From: Lachnospiraceae bacterium
GTDB lineage: Bacteria; Bacillota; Clostridia; Lachnospirales; Lachnospiraceae
NCBI GenBank assembly: GCA_022845955.1
Contig: AP025576.1
Span: forward strand, 682,001-746,000
Length of the DNA: 64,000 nucleotides
Direction of reading: 5' to 3'
The position numbers and the translations under genes are program-made. Each line of letters opens with the position of its first letter. The first letter of the stretch is position 1. Shown here piece after piece: positions 1 to 8,050 of the stretch. The notes under the pieces are model-generated. The model did not search any database and was not told the DNA's origin. It saw only the letters and a list, made by a program, of their open reading frames with translations.

Positions 1-51
1 AATGCCGGATACAACAGTGCTGACAAGACCGCTTTTATTCAGTGGCTGTAG
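1..51 (+). CDS. C-terminal end of a plus-strand gene (partial)
   Basis: Frame 1 is open from the window edge and encodes 16 residues ending in KTAFIQWL before a TAG stop at 49-51. It could be the tail of a gene that starts outside the window. Nothing identifies a family, and a 16-codon open frame can occur by chance. The bases from 52 to 188 hold no obvious gene, and no clear terminator hairpin was seen between this end and the convergent gene that stops at 189. Confidence 0.3.
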   Translation, partial: NAGYNSADKTAFIQWL

Positions 52-188
52 AGATGTCTGCTCCTATAATCTTTTACATTAGGAGATCCGGAATAATCCC
101 CGGCGTTTGATGGTATTTTGTCAGCTCTTTGCTTCCGAACATATGGGAGCCAATTCTTAATTTAGCTTCATCTTCGTTTCTTTCCCTT

Positions 189-1919
189 TTATAGTTTCAA
201 TCCCCGGTACCGGTTAAAGCAGGAAAAGATCTCCTGTCTCCTGGGAACAGCCAGATCCGTGGGAAGGTAAGAGGAATCAGACAGGGCTTCAAGCCCTTTT
301 TTCTCTATAAGAGAAAGCAGGGAATCCACGAGAACCTTCATGCTTGTCTGCCCGTTGAACAGGCTTTTTTCTGCAAGGGCCAGCATGAAAGAAAGGGCGG
401 CGGTCTGTTCGGTATCGGCCAGCTGTTCCAGATACCGCAGGTCAATTGTCTCGTGCCCCAGCTGGATTGTCTCCCTGCCATGCGCCTTATGTTTAAGGCG
501 ATCGTCCCTTCGGAGGGCCGGATTATAGCCGGGAGCACGGCGGAAGGAGGGCAGTGCCGGATCCGGAAGAATCTGGGGCATCCCGGCTTCGGGATTTTCC
601 GGATTCCTGTCCGCATAAAGCGCCGCTTCTTTTTTGGCAAAGGCGGTTATATCCCTGGGTACATAGCGATCCATCTGAAGGATGGCATCAGCTATATGAA
701 AATAGGAGCCGGAGCTTCCGGCAACAATAACGGAGGAGATGCCGCAGGTTTCGTAAAGAAAACGGGCCCGTTCAATAAACGGGGTAATTGGTTCTTCCTC
801 CCGGCATACCACCCGCTGCATCAGCTCGTCCCGGATCATGAAGTTGGTGGCACAGGTATCTTCATCAATGAGGAAAAGAGAAGTCCCGCTTTCTATTCCC
901 TCGATGACATTTGCGGCCTGGGAGGTGCTTCCACTGGCATCCTCCGTATAAAAGGCCTTGGTATCTTTGGCATTGGGCAGATTGTTGATAAACATGGAAA
1001 TATCTGTTTTCTTAATACTTCTTCCATCTTCAGCGCGGATTTTGAGCGCGCTGTCGTCGGTAATGACATATTCCCTGCCGTCTCCTGCAATATGATTATA
1101 AACGCCCAGCTCCAGCGCCTCAAGCAAGGTGGATTTGCCGTGGTAACCGCCTCCTACAATGAGGGTAATCCCCTTTTTGATACCCATCCCCGTGAGGGGA
1201 CCGTGATGAGGGAGTGTAAGTGTGATCTCCATGGAGGCGGGGGAAGTGAAAGGGATCCCGTCTTTCATAGGCTTGTCCGATACGCCGGATTGTCTGGGCA
1301 GGATGGCTCCGTTTGCCACAAAGGCACACAAATCCAGATCGGAAAGCTGGGTACGGATATAATGCTGATCCTCAGCCAGATGGATGACCTCCTGCACCCT
1401 GGCGGGGGATAGTTTTTTATAAAAACAGACCGTCTGCACACACGCAGGCAGGAAATCAAAAAGAATCCGCTCCAGCTGAGAGGCATTGATGGTTCTTCCG
1501 TTTGCGGGAAAACCCGCGGCAAGCCGGATGTGAAGACCTCCGTTTTCCGGGTGGATTGTTACCGCCGAACGTTCCAGAATTTCCTGGCCGCACCTGCTGA
1601 CGCTGATGAGCCCGCTTTTACCGGAACCCTTGGCTTTAAAGGTATATTTTTCGATTTCCTGGTAGAAAAGGCGGTTCAGGTAGTCCTGCAGAGCCACCCG
1701 TTTATATCTGGTATCAAAGAGAGAGGCCGGAAAACCTGCTGTCTTTCCGGCTACAAGGATGCTCAGACGGGAAGGGGAAGCAAAGGGATCCCCCTGTACA
1801 TGGTCGATGGACAGGGTATAGGTTCCAAAGGTATAGCTGCCCTTGAGATCCTTATAAGCGGGGTAGCTTTTATGATCGATGGCACGGAGTGCACGGCGGA
1901 GCTCTTCTGCATTTTTCAT
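189..1919 (-). CDS. ABC-class predicted ATPase (PF09818/COG3044 type)
   Basis: A 576-residue protein resembling the stand-alone 'predicted ATPase of the ABC class' family. It has a P-loop GGGYHGKST at about residues 256-264, a serine-rich signature-like stretch SGSTSQAAN at about 329-337, and an acidic Walker B region FLIDEDTCATNF at about 349-360. The first 240 residues are the family-specific N-terminal region; there are no membrane segments or signal peptide, so it should be cytosolic. The biological role of the family is not established. The start is supported by AAAGGATC about nine bases upstream of the ATG. A promoter-like pair at 2221-2249 would place a long hairpin element at the very 5' end of its mRNA. 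It is transcribed alone in this window. Confidence 0.88.
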   Translation of the reverse strand: MKNAEELRRALRAIDHKSYPAYKDLKGSYTFGTYTLSIDHVQGDPFASPSRLSILVAGKTAGFPASLFDTRYKRVALQDYLNRLFYQEIEKYTFKAKGSGKSGLISVSRCGQEILERSAVTIHPENGGLHIRLAAGFPANGRTINASQLERILFDFLPACVQTVCFYKKLSPARVQEVIHLAEDQHYIRTQLSDLDLCAFVANGAILPRQSGVSDKPMKDGIPFTSPASMEITLTLPHHGPLTGMGIKKGITLIVGGGYHGKSTLLEALELGVYNHIAGDGREYVITDDSALKIRAEDGRSIKKTDISMFINNLPNAKDTKAFYTEDASGSTSQAANVIEGIESGTSLFLIDEDTCATNFMIRDELMQRVVCREEEPITPFIERARFLYETCGISSVIVAGSSGSYFHIADAILQMDRYVPRDITAFAKKEAALYADRNPENPEAGMPQILPDPALPSFRRAPGYNPALRRDDRLKHKAHGRETIQLGHETIDLRYLEQLADTEQTAALSFMLALAEKSLFNGQTSMKVLVDSLLSLIEKKGLEALSDSSYLPTDLAVPRRQEIFSCFNRYRGLKL

Positions 1920-1953
1920 GGTATATAGATCCTTTCTTCTAAAAATCTGTTAT

Positions 1954-2207
1954 TCAAACTTCGCAGGTGCCAAATGACCGTCCGCCCGCTGCCAGAGCGG
2001 TATCCCCGGGACTGAAAAGGATTTTCGCCATTCCGTCAGACCGGACATTCCGATAAGCCCGAGGGCATCAAGCGTGTCAGGTGAGGCTGACACGCTTGAT
2101 CGGTCTTATCTCCATGGTCTGAAAGGCACTGGTGAAAATTCCTTTTCAGTCCCGGGGATACCGCTCTGGCAGCGGGCGGACGGTCATTTGGCACCTGCGA
2201 AGTCTGA
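1954..2207. repeat. Long-hairpin element, copy A
   Basis: The two ends are inverted copies of each other (left CTTCGCAGGTGCCAAATGAC, right its complement), and pairing continues inward through GGACTGAAAAGGA and its complement. The apex holds an inner stem ATCAAGCGTGTCA / TGACACGCTTGAT around the loop GGTGAGGC, and a second stem GATAAG / CTTATC beneath it. The element lies between the ABC-class ATPase gene and the DUF2975 gene. Open frames running through it are by-products of the palindrome. The same architecture recurs at 15563-15838, 31208-31522 and 55071-55340. Confidence 0.9.
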
Positions 2208-2220
2208 GTCTGTTGTTTTT

Positions 2221-2249
2221 ACTTTATCACAGCTGAGAGGGGAGTGCAA
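2221..2249 (-). promoter_or_regulatory. Putative promoter of the ABC-class ATPase gene
   Basis: Read on the minus strand: TTGCAC at -35, a 17-base spacer, and TAAAGT at -10 preceded by TGA (extended -10). Transcription would begin near 2213, so the leader would start with hairpin copy A and run about 290 bases to the ATG at 1919. This rests on sequence match only. Confidence 0.4.
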
Positions 2250-2391
2250 AGGTGAAAAAAATTTGATTGGTATGGGCGGACTTATCCTGTCCCGGGTTCT
2301 GTGTATTGACGGGACAGGATAAGGGAGCGGAAACCTGGAGGCCTTTTTATATTTTAAAATATAAAACAACTAGAATGTTTACTGTTAAAAA

Positions 2392-2410
2392 TTTAATGAT
2401 AATCATTAAA
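2392..2410. promoter_or_regulatory. Fur-box-like operator
   Basis: TTTAATGATAATCATTAAA is a perfect 9-1-9 inverted repeat and matches the classical 19-bp Fur consensus at 15 of 19 positions, including the whole central 13 bases. It lies just upstream of a promoter-like -35/-10 pair (2418-2446) facing the DUF2975/HTH genes, so a ferric-uptake-type or related metal/peroxide regulator may act here. The surrounding DNA is AT-rich, which raises the chance of coincidence, but a perfect 19-base match is uncommon. Confidence 0.5.
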
Positions 2411-2417
2411 TAAATTG

Positions 2418-2446
2418 TTGTAGAGTTTAAATTTATATGCTATATT
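2418..2446 (+). promoter_or_regulatory. Putative sigma-A promoter for the DUF2975/HTH pair
   Basis: TTGTAG, a 17-base spacer and TATATT preceded by TGC form an extended -10 promoter. The start would fall near 2453, giving a leader of about 245 bases before the first clear gene at 2700. The Fur-like palindrome ends seven bases upstream of the -35 element. Confidence 0.45.
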
Positions 2447-2463
2447 GTATCTAAAGGATAATA

Positions 2464-2547
2464 ATGGATGGTAATAAATTCACAGGTAAAACGAGGAAGA
2501 AAGAAATAAGAGTAAAATACCATGCCTTGTATTTCATATTAGGATAA
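2464..2547 (+). CDS. Possible 27-residue leader peptide
   Basis: A short frame starts with ATG at 2464, preceded by AAAGGA at a workable distance, and ends with TAA at 2545-2547. The product is basic in its first half (a KTRKKE stretch) and hydrophobic at the end. It sits within the long leader of the DUF2975/HTH transcript, so it could be a leader peptide. The frame is short enough to be chance. Confidence 0.2.
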   Translation: MDGNKFTGKTRKKEIRVKYHALYFILG

Positions 2548-2699
2548 TTATAACTATGAACAAGAGGAAATAGGGCTGAGAAATTTCTGTTTTATGTATT
2601 GAAGATAACAGCGGGAGCAGGTAATTTTGTTATAAAGCCGGGCAGCCGGAAGAACAGGTGGAGTTTGCGGATCAAACACTTTAACAGGGAGGTAGCAGT

Positions 2700-3287
2700 A
2701 TGGATATGGAAGGTCTCTATGGATGGCTTAAGCGAAAAGGGAAGAAAACGGAGAAGCTGACCGCTCCCGTTGATTGGAAAAGTGAAAAGGGCAGTTGCGG
2801 AGAATCGCCTATTATTTACCGGGAAAAGGAGAAACCAATCCGGCTGACTGTTGGATTTAAAATATTGCTGGGGTTTGCTATTTTTTTATCCGGAGTAATG
2901 GTATTGGCTTATTTCCCTGTGTTTACATCCTTGCCGGGAACGGATGTATTTAGTGATATGGAATTGACAGTCAGGTATTACCGGAAGATGTTGTACTGCA
3001 TAATTTTGTGTTTGTGTTTTCTGATGCTTATTTCCATAGCAATCAGTAAGAGACCGTTTAATTGTGCATTATACCGTCTGGGGATAGCAGTAGGTGTTTT
3101 GATGTTTGTTTCCTCTTTTCTGTTCCCGCGGATAAACGGGTATTATACGAATTTTGAAATCCTGGCAAATGGAAGACATTGTATGTTCGATGGGAATTAT
3201 CTTTTTCCGGGCCTTTTTATCCTTGTCTTTGCACTTTTGATGCGTTATGGTTATAAATACCAGAATAATTCGGATATGACCGTTTAG
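2700..3287 (+). CDS. DUF2975-like four-helix membrane protein
   Basis: A 195-residue protein with a charged cytosolic N-terminus of about 50 residues, then four hydrophobic segments near residues 52-75, 97-115, 126-145 and 163-182. The tail ends in DMTV, resembling the D-x-TV ending common in DUF2975 proteins. AGGGAGGT six bases before the ATG fixes the start. The next gene begins 15 bases later and encodes a small Cro/CI-type HTH protein; DUF2975 proteins are very often paired with such a regulator. Function is unknown; the pairing suggests a membrane protein acting with, or restraining, the DNA-binding partner. Family assignment is by topology, tail and neighbour rather than strong sequence motifs. 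Confidence 0.7.
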   Translation: MDMEGLYGWLKRKGKKTEKLTAPVDWKSEKGSCGESPIIYREKEKPIRLTVGFKILLGFAIFLSGVMVLAYFPVFTSLPGTDVFSDMELTVRYYRKMLYCIILCLCFLMLISIAISKRPFNCALYRLGIAVGVLMFVSSFLFPRINGYYTNFEILANGRHCMFDGNYLFPGLFILVFALLMRYGYKYQNNSDMTV

Positions 3288-3302
3288 AAACAGGAGAGAT
3301 AT

Positions 3303-3530
3303 ATGGCGATAATACTAAGGCTGGATCGTGTTATGGCAGACAGGAAGATGTCATTAAATGAGCTGGCGGCTAAGGTTGGAATTTCCAATGTAAATTTGTC
3401 TAACCTGAAAACCGGAAAGGTAAAGGCTGTCCGGTTCTCCACGCTGGATGCCATTTGTGATGTACTGGACTGCCAGCCCGGGGATATTTTGGAGTATACT
3501 CGATCGGGAAGCGATAATAAGGGAAAATAG
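3303..3530 (+). CDS. Small Cro/CI-family HTH regulator (YozG-like)
   Basis: A 75-residue protein that is nearly all helix-turn-helix. The recognition region is MSLNELAAKVGISNVNLSNL at about residues 17-36, followed by the typical FSTLDAICDVLDCQPGDIL ending of this family at about 46-64. It follows the DUF2975-like gene by 15 bases with GGAGAG ahead of the ATG, so the two form an operon closed by the terminator at 3633. It probably binds DNA as a dimer and may regulate its own operon, whose promoter region has the Fur-like palindrome. Confidence 0.88.
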   Translation: MAIILRLDRVMADRKMSLNELAAKVGISNVNLSNLKTGKVKAVRFSTLDAICDVLDCQPGDILEYTRSGSDNKGK

Positions 3531-3632
3531 GCATTTGGGTTATAGAGGGAATGCACAGGGCGCGGTGCCGGATATCCAAACGCGGGAAAGAACCTTGGAC
3601 AGCAGCCGAAAAAACGGAAATGAACGGAACGG

Positions 3633-3679
3633 CAGCCTGCCGGAATCTCTTTGTAAAAAGGGAGCGGCAGGCTGTTTTT
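3633..3679 (+). terminator. Rho-independent terminator
   Basis: CAGCCTGCCG (3633-3642) pairs perfectly with CGGCAGGCTG (3665-3674) and is followed by TTTTTA. It ends the DUF2975/HTH operon just before the convergent hydrolase gene that stops at 3693. Confidence 0.85.
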
Positions 3680-3692
3680 ATGTGCGGTAAAG

Positions 3693-5156
3693 CTATTTTC
3701 TTATAAAACGTATTTTTTCTTTTGTTGTGGGTTCCATAGCTGCCAAAAAGGCGGTCACGTTTCCTTCCCGGTCGATTTCTGCTTCTGCTTCCAGTTGTAC
3801 ACCGGGAAGCACATGCTCTTCGGTAAACAGGAAATACTGGCTGCGGCAGTGGAAGCCGTGGAGGGTGAGGGTTCCCAGCTCCAGGGCAAGGCCGTTCTCC
3901 TCTTCCCGGATAGTGATATCTCCGTAGCCGTTATCTGCATAGGAGCCGCAGATGGCGGAGAGCGGAGCGGGACAGGGGTATTCGCCGGACTGGGATTTCA
4001 CGGCGTCACGGCTGGTGAGGGCTTCTGCCTGTTTCTGCTTCATGTCGTTATGGAAACTGAGGAAGTTTCCGATCCAGTCCACCGGTTCCAGGCCGAGGGC
4101 CTCGTCCAGAAGAAGATAGCGGATTACACGGGCTCCATAAGGATTTTCGGAATTGGTCAGCACGGAGCAGGCGAAATCCTTATCCGGGACAAAACACTGG
4201 TCGGCGATGAAACCGTCTATGTGGCCGCCGTGCTGTACCACTTTGGTTCCCCGGTAATTTTCCACGAAAAAGCCCAGTCCGTAAGAGCACATGTCCAGAT
4301 AACCCTGAAGAGGGGCGGCAATAGGATCGGAAAGGAGCATCTGGGGCGAGAACATCTGGGTACACATTTCCTCGGAGATAATCTGTTTTCCGTTAGCCTT
4401 TCCTTTGTTGAGGAAAAGGGCATCCCATTTAGCCAGCTGTGTACTGGTCATGCTGATGGAGCCGGCAGGACACATGGTATAGAGAGGGCAATAGGGGACC
4501 TGCCTGTTGCCGGGGATGTCCCCATCTTCAAAGAAACGGTAGCCCCTGGCTCGTCCTTCAAAGGTCTCCAGTTGGGGGGCATCGTAAGAAATGGGGCCCA
4601 TATCCAGCGGATCAATCAGGTTTTCCTGTACGAATTTCTCCCATGTGGTGCCGCTTGCCCGGCTGATAACAAAACCGGCCAGGGTATACATCATATTCTG
4701 ATACTGCATTTTATAACGGAACGGTTCGTTGGGCTTCAGAAAACGCAGCATATCGATCATCTGTTTTTCGTTATATTGGGAAAGACGGGGATACCAGGCC
4801 AGCTCATGCCGGGGAAGGCCGCAGCGATGGCAGAGCATATCCCGGATGGTCAGATGGGAACCGGCATAGGAATCATACATACCGAATTCCGGAAGCACCG
4901 TTACCACCGGATCCTCAAGGCGGATCAGGCCTTTATCGCAGAGCACGGCAATAGCGGCGGCAGTAAAGGATTTGGTACAGGATCCGATGGAATACAGGGT
5001 ATCCGCATCGGCGGGGATCTGCTTTTCCACATCCTTATAACCGGCATTTACGGTTTCATAGCATCCGTTCTGATAATAAGTGATGCTGACGGAGGGGATT
5101 TGATAACGTGTTATCAGTTCTTCCGCTTTCTTTTGGAGTTCCTTTCGGTCTATCAT
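3693..5156 (-). CDS. Beta-lactamase-fold serine hydrolase (PF00144)
   Basis: A 487-residue class C beta-lactamase-related hydrolase. The nucleophile motif S-C-T-K is at 59-62, the YxN motif (YQN) at 152-154 and the third-box HGG at 309-311. The last 100 residues or so look like the extra beta-barrel domain found on many peptidase/esterase members of this family. No signal peptide is visible, so it should be cytosolic and is unlikely to give antibiotic resistance; D-aminopeptidase, D-amino-acid amidase or esterase activity is more likely. The start has GAGG five bases upstream. It lies 53 bases downstream of the peptide-binding lipoprotein gene on the same strand, which suggests it acts on an imported peptide or amide. 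Confidence 0.85.
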   Translation of the reverse strand: MIDRKELQKKAEELITRYQIPSVSITYYQNGCYETVNAGYKDVEKQIPADADTLYSIGSCTKSFTAAAIAVLCDKGLIRLEDPVVTVLPEFGMYDSYAGSHLTIRDMLCHRCGLPRHELAWYPRLSQYNEKQMIDMLRFLKPNEPFRYKMQYQNMMYTLAGFVISRASGTTWEKFVQENLIDPLDMGPISYDAPQLETFEGRARGYRFFEDGDIPGNRQVPYCPLYTMCPAGSISMTSTQLAKWDALFLNKGKANGKQIISEEMCTQMFSPQMLLSDPIAAPLQGYLDMCSYGLGFFVENYRGTKVVQHGGHIDGFIADQCFVPDKDFACSVLTNSENPYGARVIRYLLLDEALGLEPVDWIGNFLSFHNDMKQKQAEALTSRDAVKSQSGEYPCPAPLSAICGSYADNGYGDITIREEENGLALELGTLTLHGFHCRSQYFLFTEEHVLPGVQLEAEAEIDREGNVTAFLAAMEPTTKEKIRFIRK

Positions 5157-5209
5157 GGCAACCTCGATTCCGCGGCCGCGGCCGCATGCATTTTGACTGA
5201 TGCGTAAAG

Positions 5210-6784
5210 TTATTTCCAGCTGCAGTCTTTATAAAGAACGCCGGTTATGGAAGGGGAGTAGTTCAGATCCTTGTTCCAGGCGGTAGTAGTCTGCAGATTA
5301 TAAAGAGGGACATATGCACAGGCCTCCTGGGTTAAATCCTCAATTTCTTTATAAATGGCAAGGCGTTCTTCTTTATCTGTGGTGGAAGCGCCTTTATCAA
5401 ACAGCTCCTGGATGTGATTGTCGGAAAAACGTGCCATATTCAGGCCGTTGATATATTCTTCATTGAAGTATGTTTTCAGGAAGTCATAATCCAGGCTCAG
5501 GTTCTGCCCCATATCAGCCATGGCAAAATTGCCGGTGATACAGTCGTTTACCAGGCTGTTTCCGTCCATGCTTTCAATGGTGCTGGTGATGCCGATTTCA
5601 GCAAGCTCCGCCTGGACAACCTGAACCACCTTTTCAAAATAAGAGCCGCCCATAGTCTTGATGCTTCCGATATCCAGCCCGTCGGGATAGCCGGCCTGTG
5701 CCAGAAGCTCCTTTGCTTTTTCGGGATCATATTCGTAGGACATGTGGTCCTCGGTGTAACCGAACATGTAAGAGGTGGCCAGAGTGGATGCCGGGTCAGC
5801 TAATCCGTCGGCGGCCACATCAATGATATCCTGGCGGTTTACGGCATAAGCAACCGCCTGACGCAGTTCTTTATTATTGAAAGGTTCCGTTTCCGTATTG
5901 AAGATCAGATAGACCACATGATTGGAGGGGCGGGCGGAGGTTTCAAAAGCATCGTTGGCGGAAATCTCCTCCCAGTTGGCGGAAGGGACACCCATTACGT
6001 CAATTTCTCCGGCTTCGAAAGCGGTAATGGCTGTGGTATCGTCTGTGATCTGTTCAAAATGAAGGGTTTTGACAGGAGCTTCGCCTCCCCAGTAACCGGG
6101 GTATGCTTCCAGAGTCACACTGACATCGGGAATAGCCTCTGCCAGGGAATAGGCTCCGGTTCCGCAGGCATGAAATCCGAGAAGGCCCTGGTCGTCCATA
6201 TTTTCTTCTGCAAAGGCTTCACTGATGATACCGATGGATGCGATTTTTTCCATGAGGGGTGAAAACTGGTATTTCAGATGAAGCTCCACCGTGGTATCAT
6301 CGGGAGCGGTTACGGAGTCTATGGCTTCCACCTTTTCCTGCATATAGGCGTTGTCGAAGCATCTTTCATAGGAATAAACCACATCGCTGGCCTTCAGGGC
6401 TTCTCCGTTCTGGAAGGTAACGCCTTCCCGCAGTTTAAAGGTCCAGGTGAGGCCGTCTTCGCTTACGGAATATTCCGTTGCCAGCATGGGAACTTCTTCT
6501 GCGCTGTCGTTGAGCCAGTACAGGGGTTCGTAAATCTGCCGGCAAAGGCCCATGTCGGCATTCAGTGACAGGTTGTGGGGATCCACCGTACTAAACGCGT
6601 CGCCGATGCGGATATTTAAATCCGTCCTTCCGGCAGACTGTGACGTTTCCGCCCCGTCGGTTGCGGATGCCGCCATACCGTCGGAACCGGTATTGGAACC
6701 GGATGCGCCGGAACAGGCGGTAAGGCTTAAGGTGAGTGCCGCCGCACAGCAGACAGCAGCAAGAGCTTTCCCTTTCTTTCTCAT
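5210..6784 (-). CDS. Family 5 peptide-binding lipoprotein (DppA/OppA type)
   Basis: A 524-residue extracellular solute-binding protein for a dipeptide/oligopeptide ABC importer. MRKK begins a lipoprotein signal peptide with the lipobox LTAC (Cys24), followed by a low-complexity Ser/Gly/Ala linker to about residue 50. The body carries typical SBP_bac_5 segments, for example LREGVTFQNGEALKASDVVY. The start at 6784 is chosen because AGGAGG lies just upstream; the frame stays open further upstream without a ribosome site. The gene diverges from the permease genes at 7070 and shares a 285-base control region with them. The beta-lactamase-fold hydrolase follows on the same strand. The true ligand is unknown. 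Confidence 0.92.
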   Translation of the reverse strand: MRKKGKALAAVCCAAALTLSLTACSGASGSNTGSDGMAASATDGAETSQSAGRTDLNIRIGDAFSTVDPHNLSLNADMGLCRQIYEPLYWLNDSAEEVPMLATEYSVSEDGLTWTFKLREGVTFQNGEALKASDVVYSYERCFDNAYMQEKVEAIDSVTAPDDTTVELHLKYQFSPLMEKIASIGIISEAFAEENMDDQGLLGFHACGTGAYSLAEAIPDVSVTLEAYPGYWGGEAPVKTLHFEQITDDTTAITAFEAGEIDVMGVPSANWEEISANDAFETSARPSNHVVYLIFNTETEPFNNKELRQAVAYAVNRQDIIDVAADGLADPASTLATSYMFGYTEDHMSYEYDPEKAKELLAQAGYPDGLDIGSIKTMGGSYFEKVVQVVQAELAEIGITSTIESMDGNSLVNDCITGNFAMADMGQNLSLDYDFLKTYFNEEYINGLNMARFSDNHIQELFDKGASTTDKEERLAIYKEIEDLTQEACAYVPLYNLQTTTAWNKDLNYSPSITGVLYKDCSWK

Positions 6785-6814
6785 AAAGTCCTCCTCGTTT
6801 TGTATCCATTTGTT

Positions 6815-6826
6815 CACGTTAACGTG
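6815..6826. promoter_or_regulatory. Palindromic operator candidate
   Basis: CACGTTAACGTG is a perfect 12-bp palindrome lying 31-42 bases upstream of the binding-protein start codon, within its predicted untranslated leader. A TATAAT-like minus-strand -10 (6867-6872) lies further upstream, so a bound repressor would sit just downstream of the start point. No regulator can be assigned. Confidence 0.35.
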
Positions 6827-6951
6827 TAACAAAAAATAAAATGACCAAACATAGTAAATATCTAATATTATACATGAAAACAACCGGATTGCATTTGTAA
6901 AAATATCATGAATGCTATGAATAAAAGTTATACCATAGATGGGGCTAATTG

Positions 6952-6980
6952 TTGACAGATGCCGCATATTGCAATATTAT
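6952..6980 (+). promoter_or_regulatory. dppB: Sigma-A promoter of the dpp transport operon
   Basis: TTGACA (6952-6957) is followed after exactly 17 bases by TATTAT (6975-6980), close to the housekeeping consensus. Transcription would begin near 6987, about 83 bases before the permease start codon. Confidence 0.7.
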
Positions 6981-7069
6981 ATGACTATGTTACGATAAAG
7001 TGTTGAAGTTTGCGTTATGAAAATAATGCATATCCGACATATATTGCTGCGACAGGGGAGAAATGTAGA

Positions 7070-7999
7070 ATGCTGAAGTACATATTAAAAAGGCTGCTCC
7101 TTATCATACCGACTCTGCTGGGGGTTCTGTTTATTGTTTTTTCTATTATGAATTTCACGCCGGGAGATCCGGGAAGACAGATACTGGGGATTTCCGCCAA
7201 GCAGGAAACGGTGGATGCACTGAATCACGAGCTGGGCTATGATCGTCCCTTTCTGGTGCGGTTTGCTTCCTATATAGGGGATTTAATCCAGGGGGATCTG
7301 GGAACCTCTTACCGGACTAGGCAGCCCTTTACCGGTGAATTTTTCACCAAGCTGCCCGTCACTCTGAAGCTGGGTTTCTTTTCCTTTGTGCTGTCCTCCA
7401 TTGCGGGGATATCCCTTGGGATTCTGTCGGCGGTAAGACAATATTCCTTCGCGGATACCTTCAGCACCATAACGGCAATTCTGCTGGCATCCATCCCCGG
7501 CTTTTTTCTGGGAATGGTGCTGATATATGTATTCGGCCTGAAGCTGGGAATCCTGCCGACCCATGGGATCGCGGAATGGAAAAGCTATATCCTGCCGGTT
7601 TTGACACTGGCGGCGGGAGGAAGTGCCCAGCTGATGCGGCTTACCCGTACCACCATGCTGGAGGCTATCCGGCAGGATTATATGCGTACGGCAAAGGCGA
7701 AGGGATGTACGCCTGTCTGTATGGTATGGAAGCACGCTTTGAAAAATGCCCTTCTTCCGGTTCTTACCGTAATGGGAACCAGCTTCGGCTCCATTTTGGG
7801 CGGGGCGGTGATCTGTGAAACGGTTTTTGCCATACCCGGCCTGGGGAATTACATCCTGACAGCCATCCGGAGCAAGGACATTCCGGTAGTTATGTCTTCC
7901 ACCGTATTCCTGTCCACCTTTTTCTGCCTGGTGATGGTGGTGGTGGATATCCTGTATGCGGTTATTGATCCCCGTATCCGGGAAAAGGTGGTTAAATAA
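7070..7999 (+). CDS. dppB: Dipeptide/oligopeptide ABC permease, DppB type
   Basis: A 309-residue inner-membrane permease. It starts MLKYILKRLLLIIPTLLGV, the canonical first helix of DppB/OppB proteins, followed by the family motif FxPGDP (here FTPGDPGRQ). The binding-protein-dependent transport domain spans about residues 95-300 with five further helices. The cytosolic coupling (EAA) loop is around RQDYMRTAKAKG. The ATG at 7070 is chosen over an upstream in-frame ATG because AGGGGAG lies about ten bases before it and the family begins at this helix. It should dimerise with the product of the next gene. Confidence 0.93.
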   Translation: MLKYILKRLLLIIPTLLGVLFIVFSIMNFTPGDPGRQILGISAKQETVDALNHELGYDRPFLVRFASYIGDLIQGDLGTSYRTRQPFTGEFFTKLPVTLKLGFFSFVLSSIAGISLGILSAVRQYSFADTFSTITAILLASIPGFFLGMVLIYVFGLKLGILPTHGIAEWKSYILPVLTLAAGGSAQLMRLTRTTMLEAIRQDYMRTAKAKGCTPVCMVWKHALKNALLPVLTVMGTSFGSILGGAVICETVFAIPGLGNYILTAIRSKDIPVVMSSTVFLSTFFCLVMVVVDILYAVIDPRIREKVVK

Positions 8000-8050
8000 A
8001 GGAAATGGCTTTTGACTGCGGCGGCCGGCGCTGCCGGTGTGGAGGTAAAG

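Noticed and set aside
453-1412. 319-codon open frame on the plus strand
   Set aside because: It is antisense to the well-supported ABC-class ATPase gene, has no ribosome site, and its product resembles no family.
1954-2207. Possible hammerhead-ribozyme-like core in the hairpin family (GATGAG-like box and a later GAAA)
   Set aside because: The exact CUGANGA box is absent in all copies, the three-stem junction and cleavage site cannot be drawn, and the boxes are explained by the covarying stems.
3693-5156. Beta-lactamase antibiotic-resistance gene
   Set aside because: No signal peptide is present and the motifs fit the broad PF00144 peptidase/esterase group; the location beside a peptide importer favours a metabolic role.
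3795-5207. 470-codon plus-strand frame opposite the beta-lactamase-fold gene
   Set aside because: The minus-strand gene has all three catalytic motifs; this frame is its mirror and has no ribosome site or recognisable domain.
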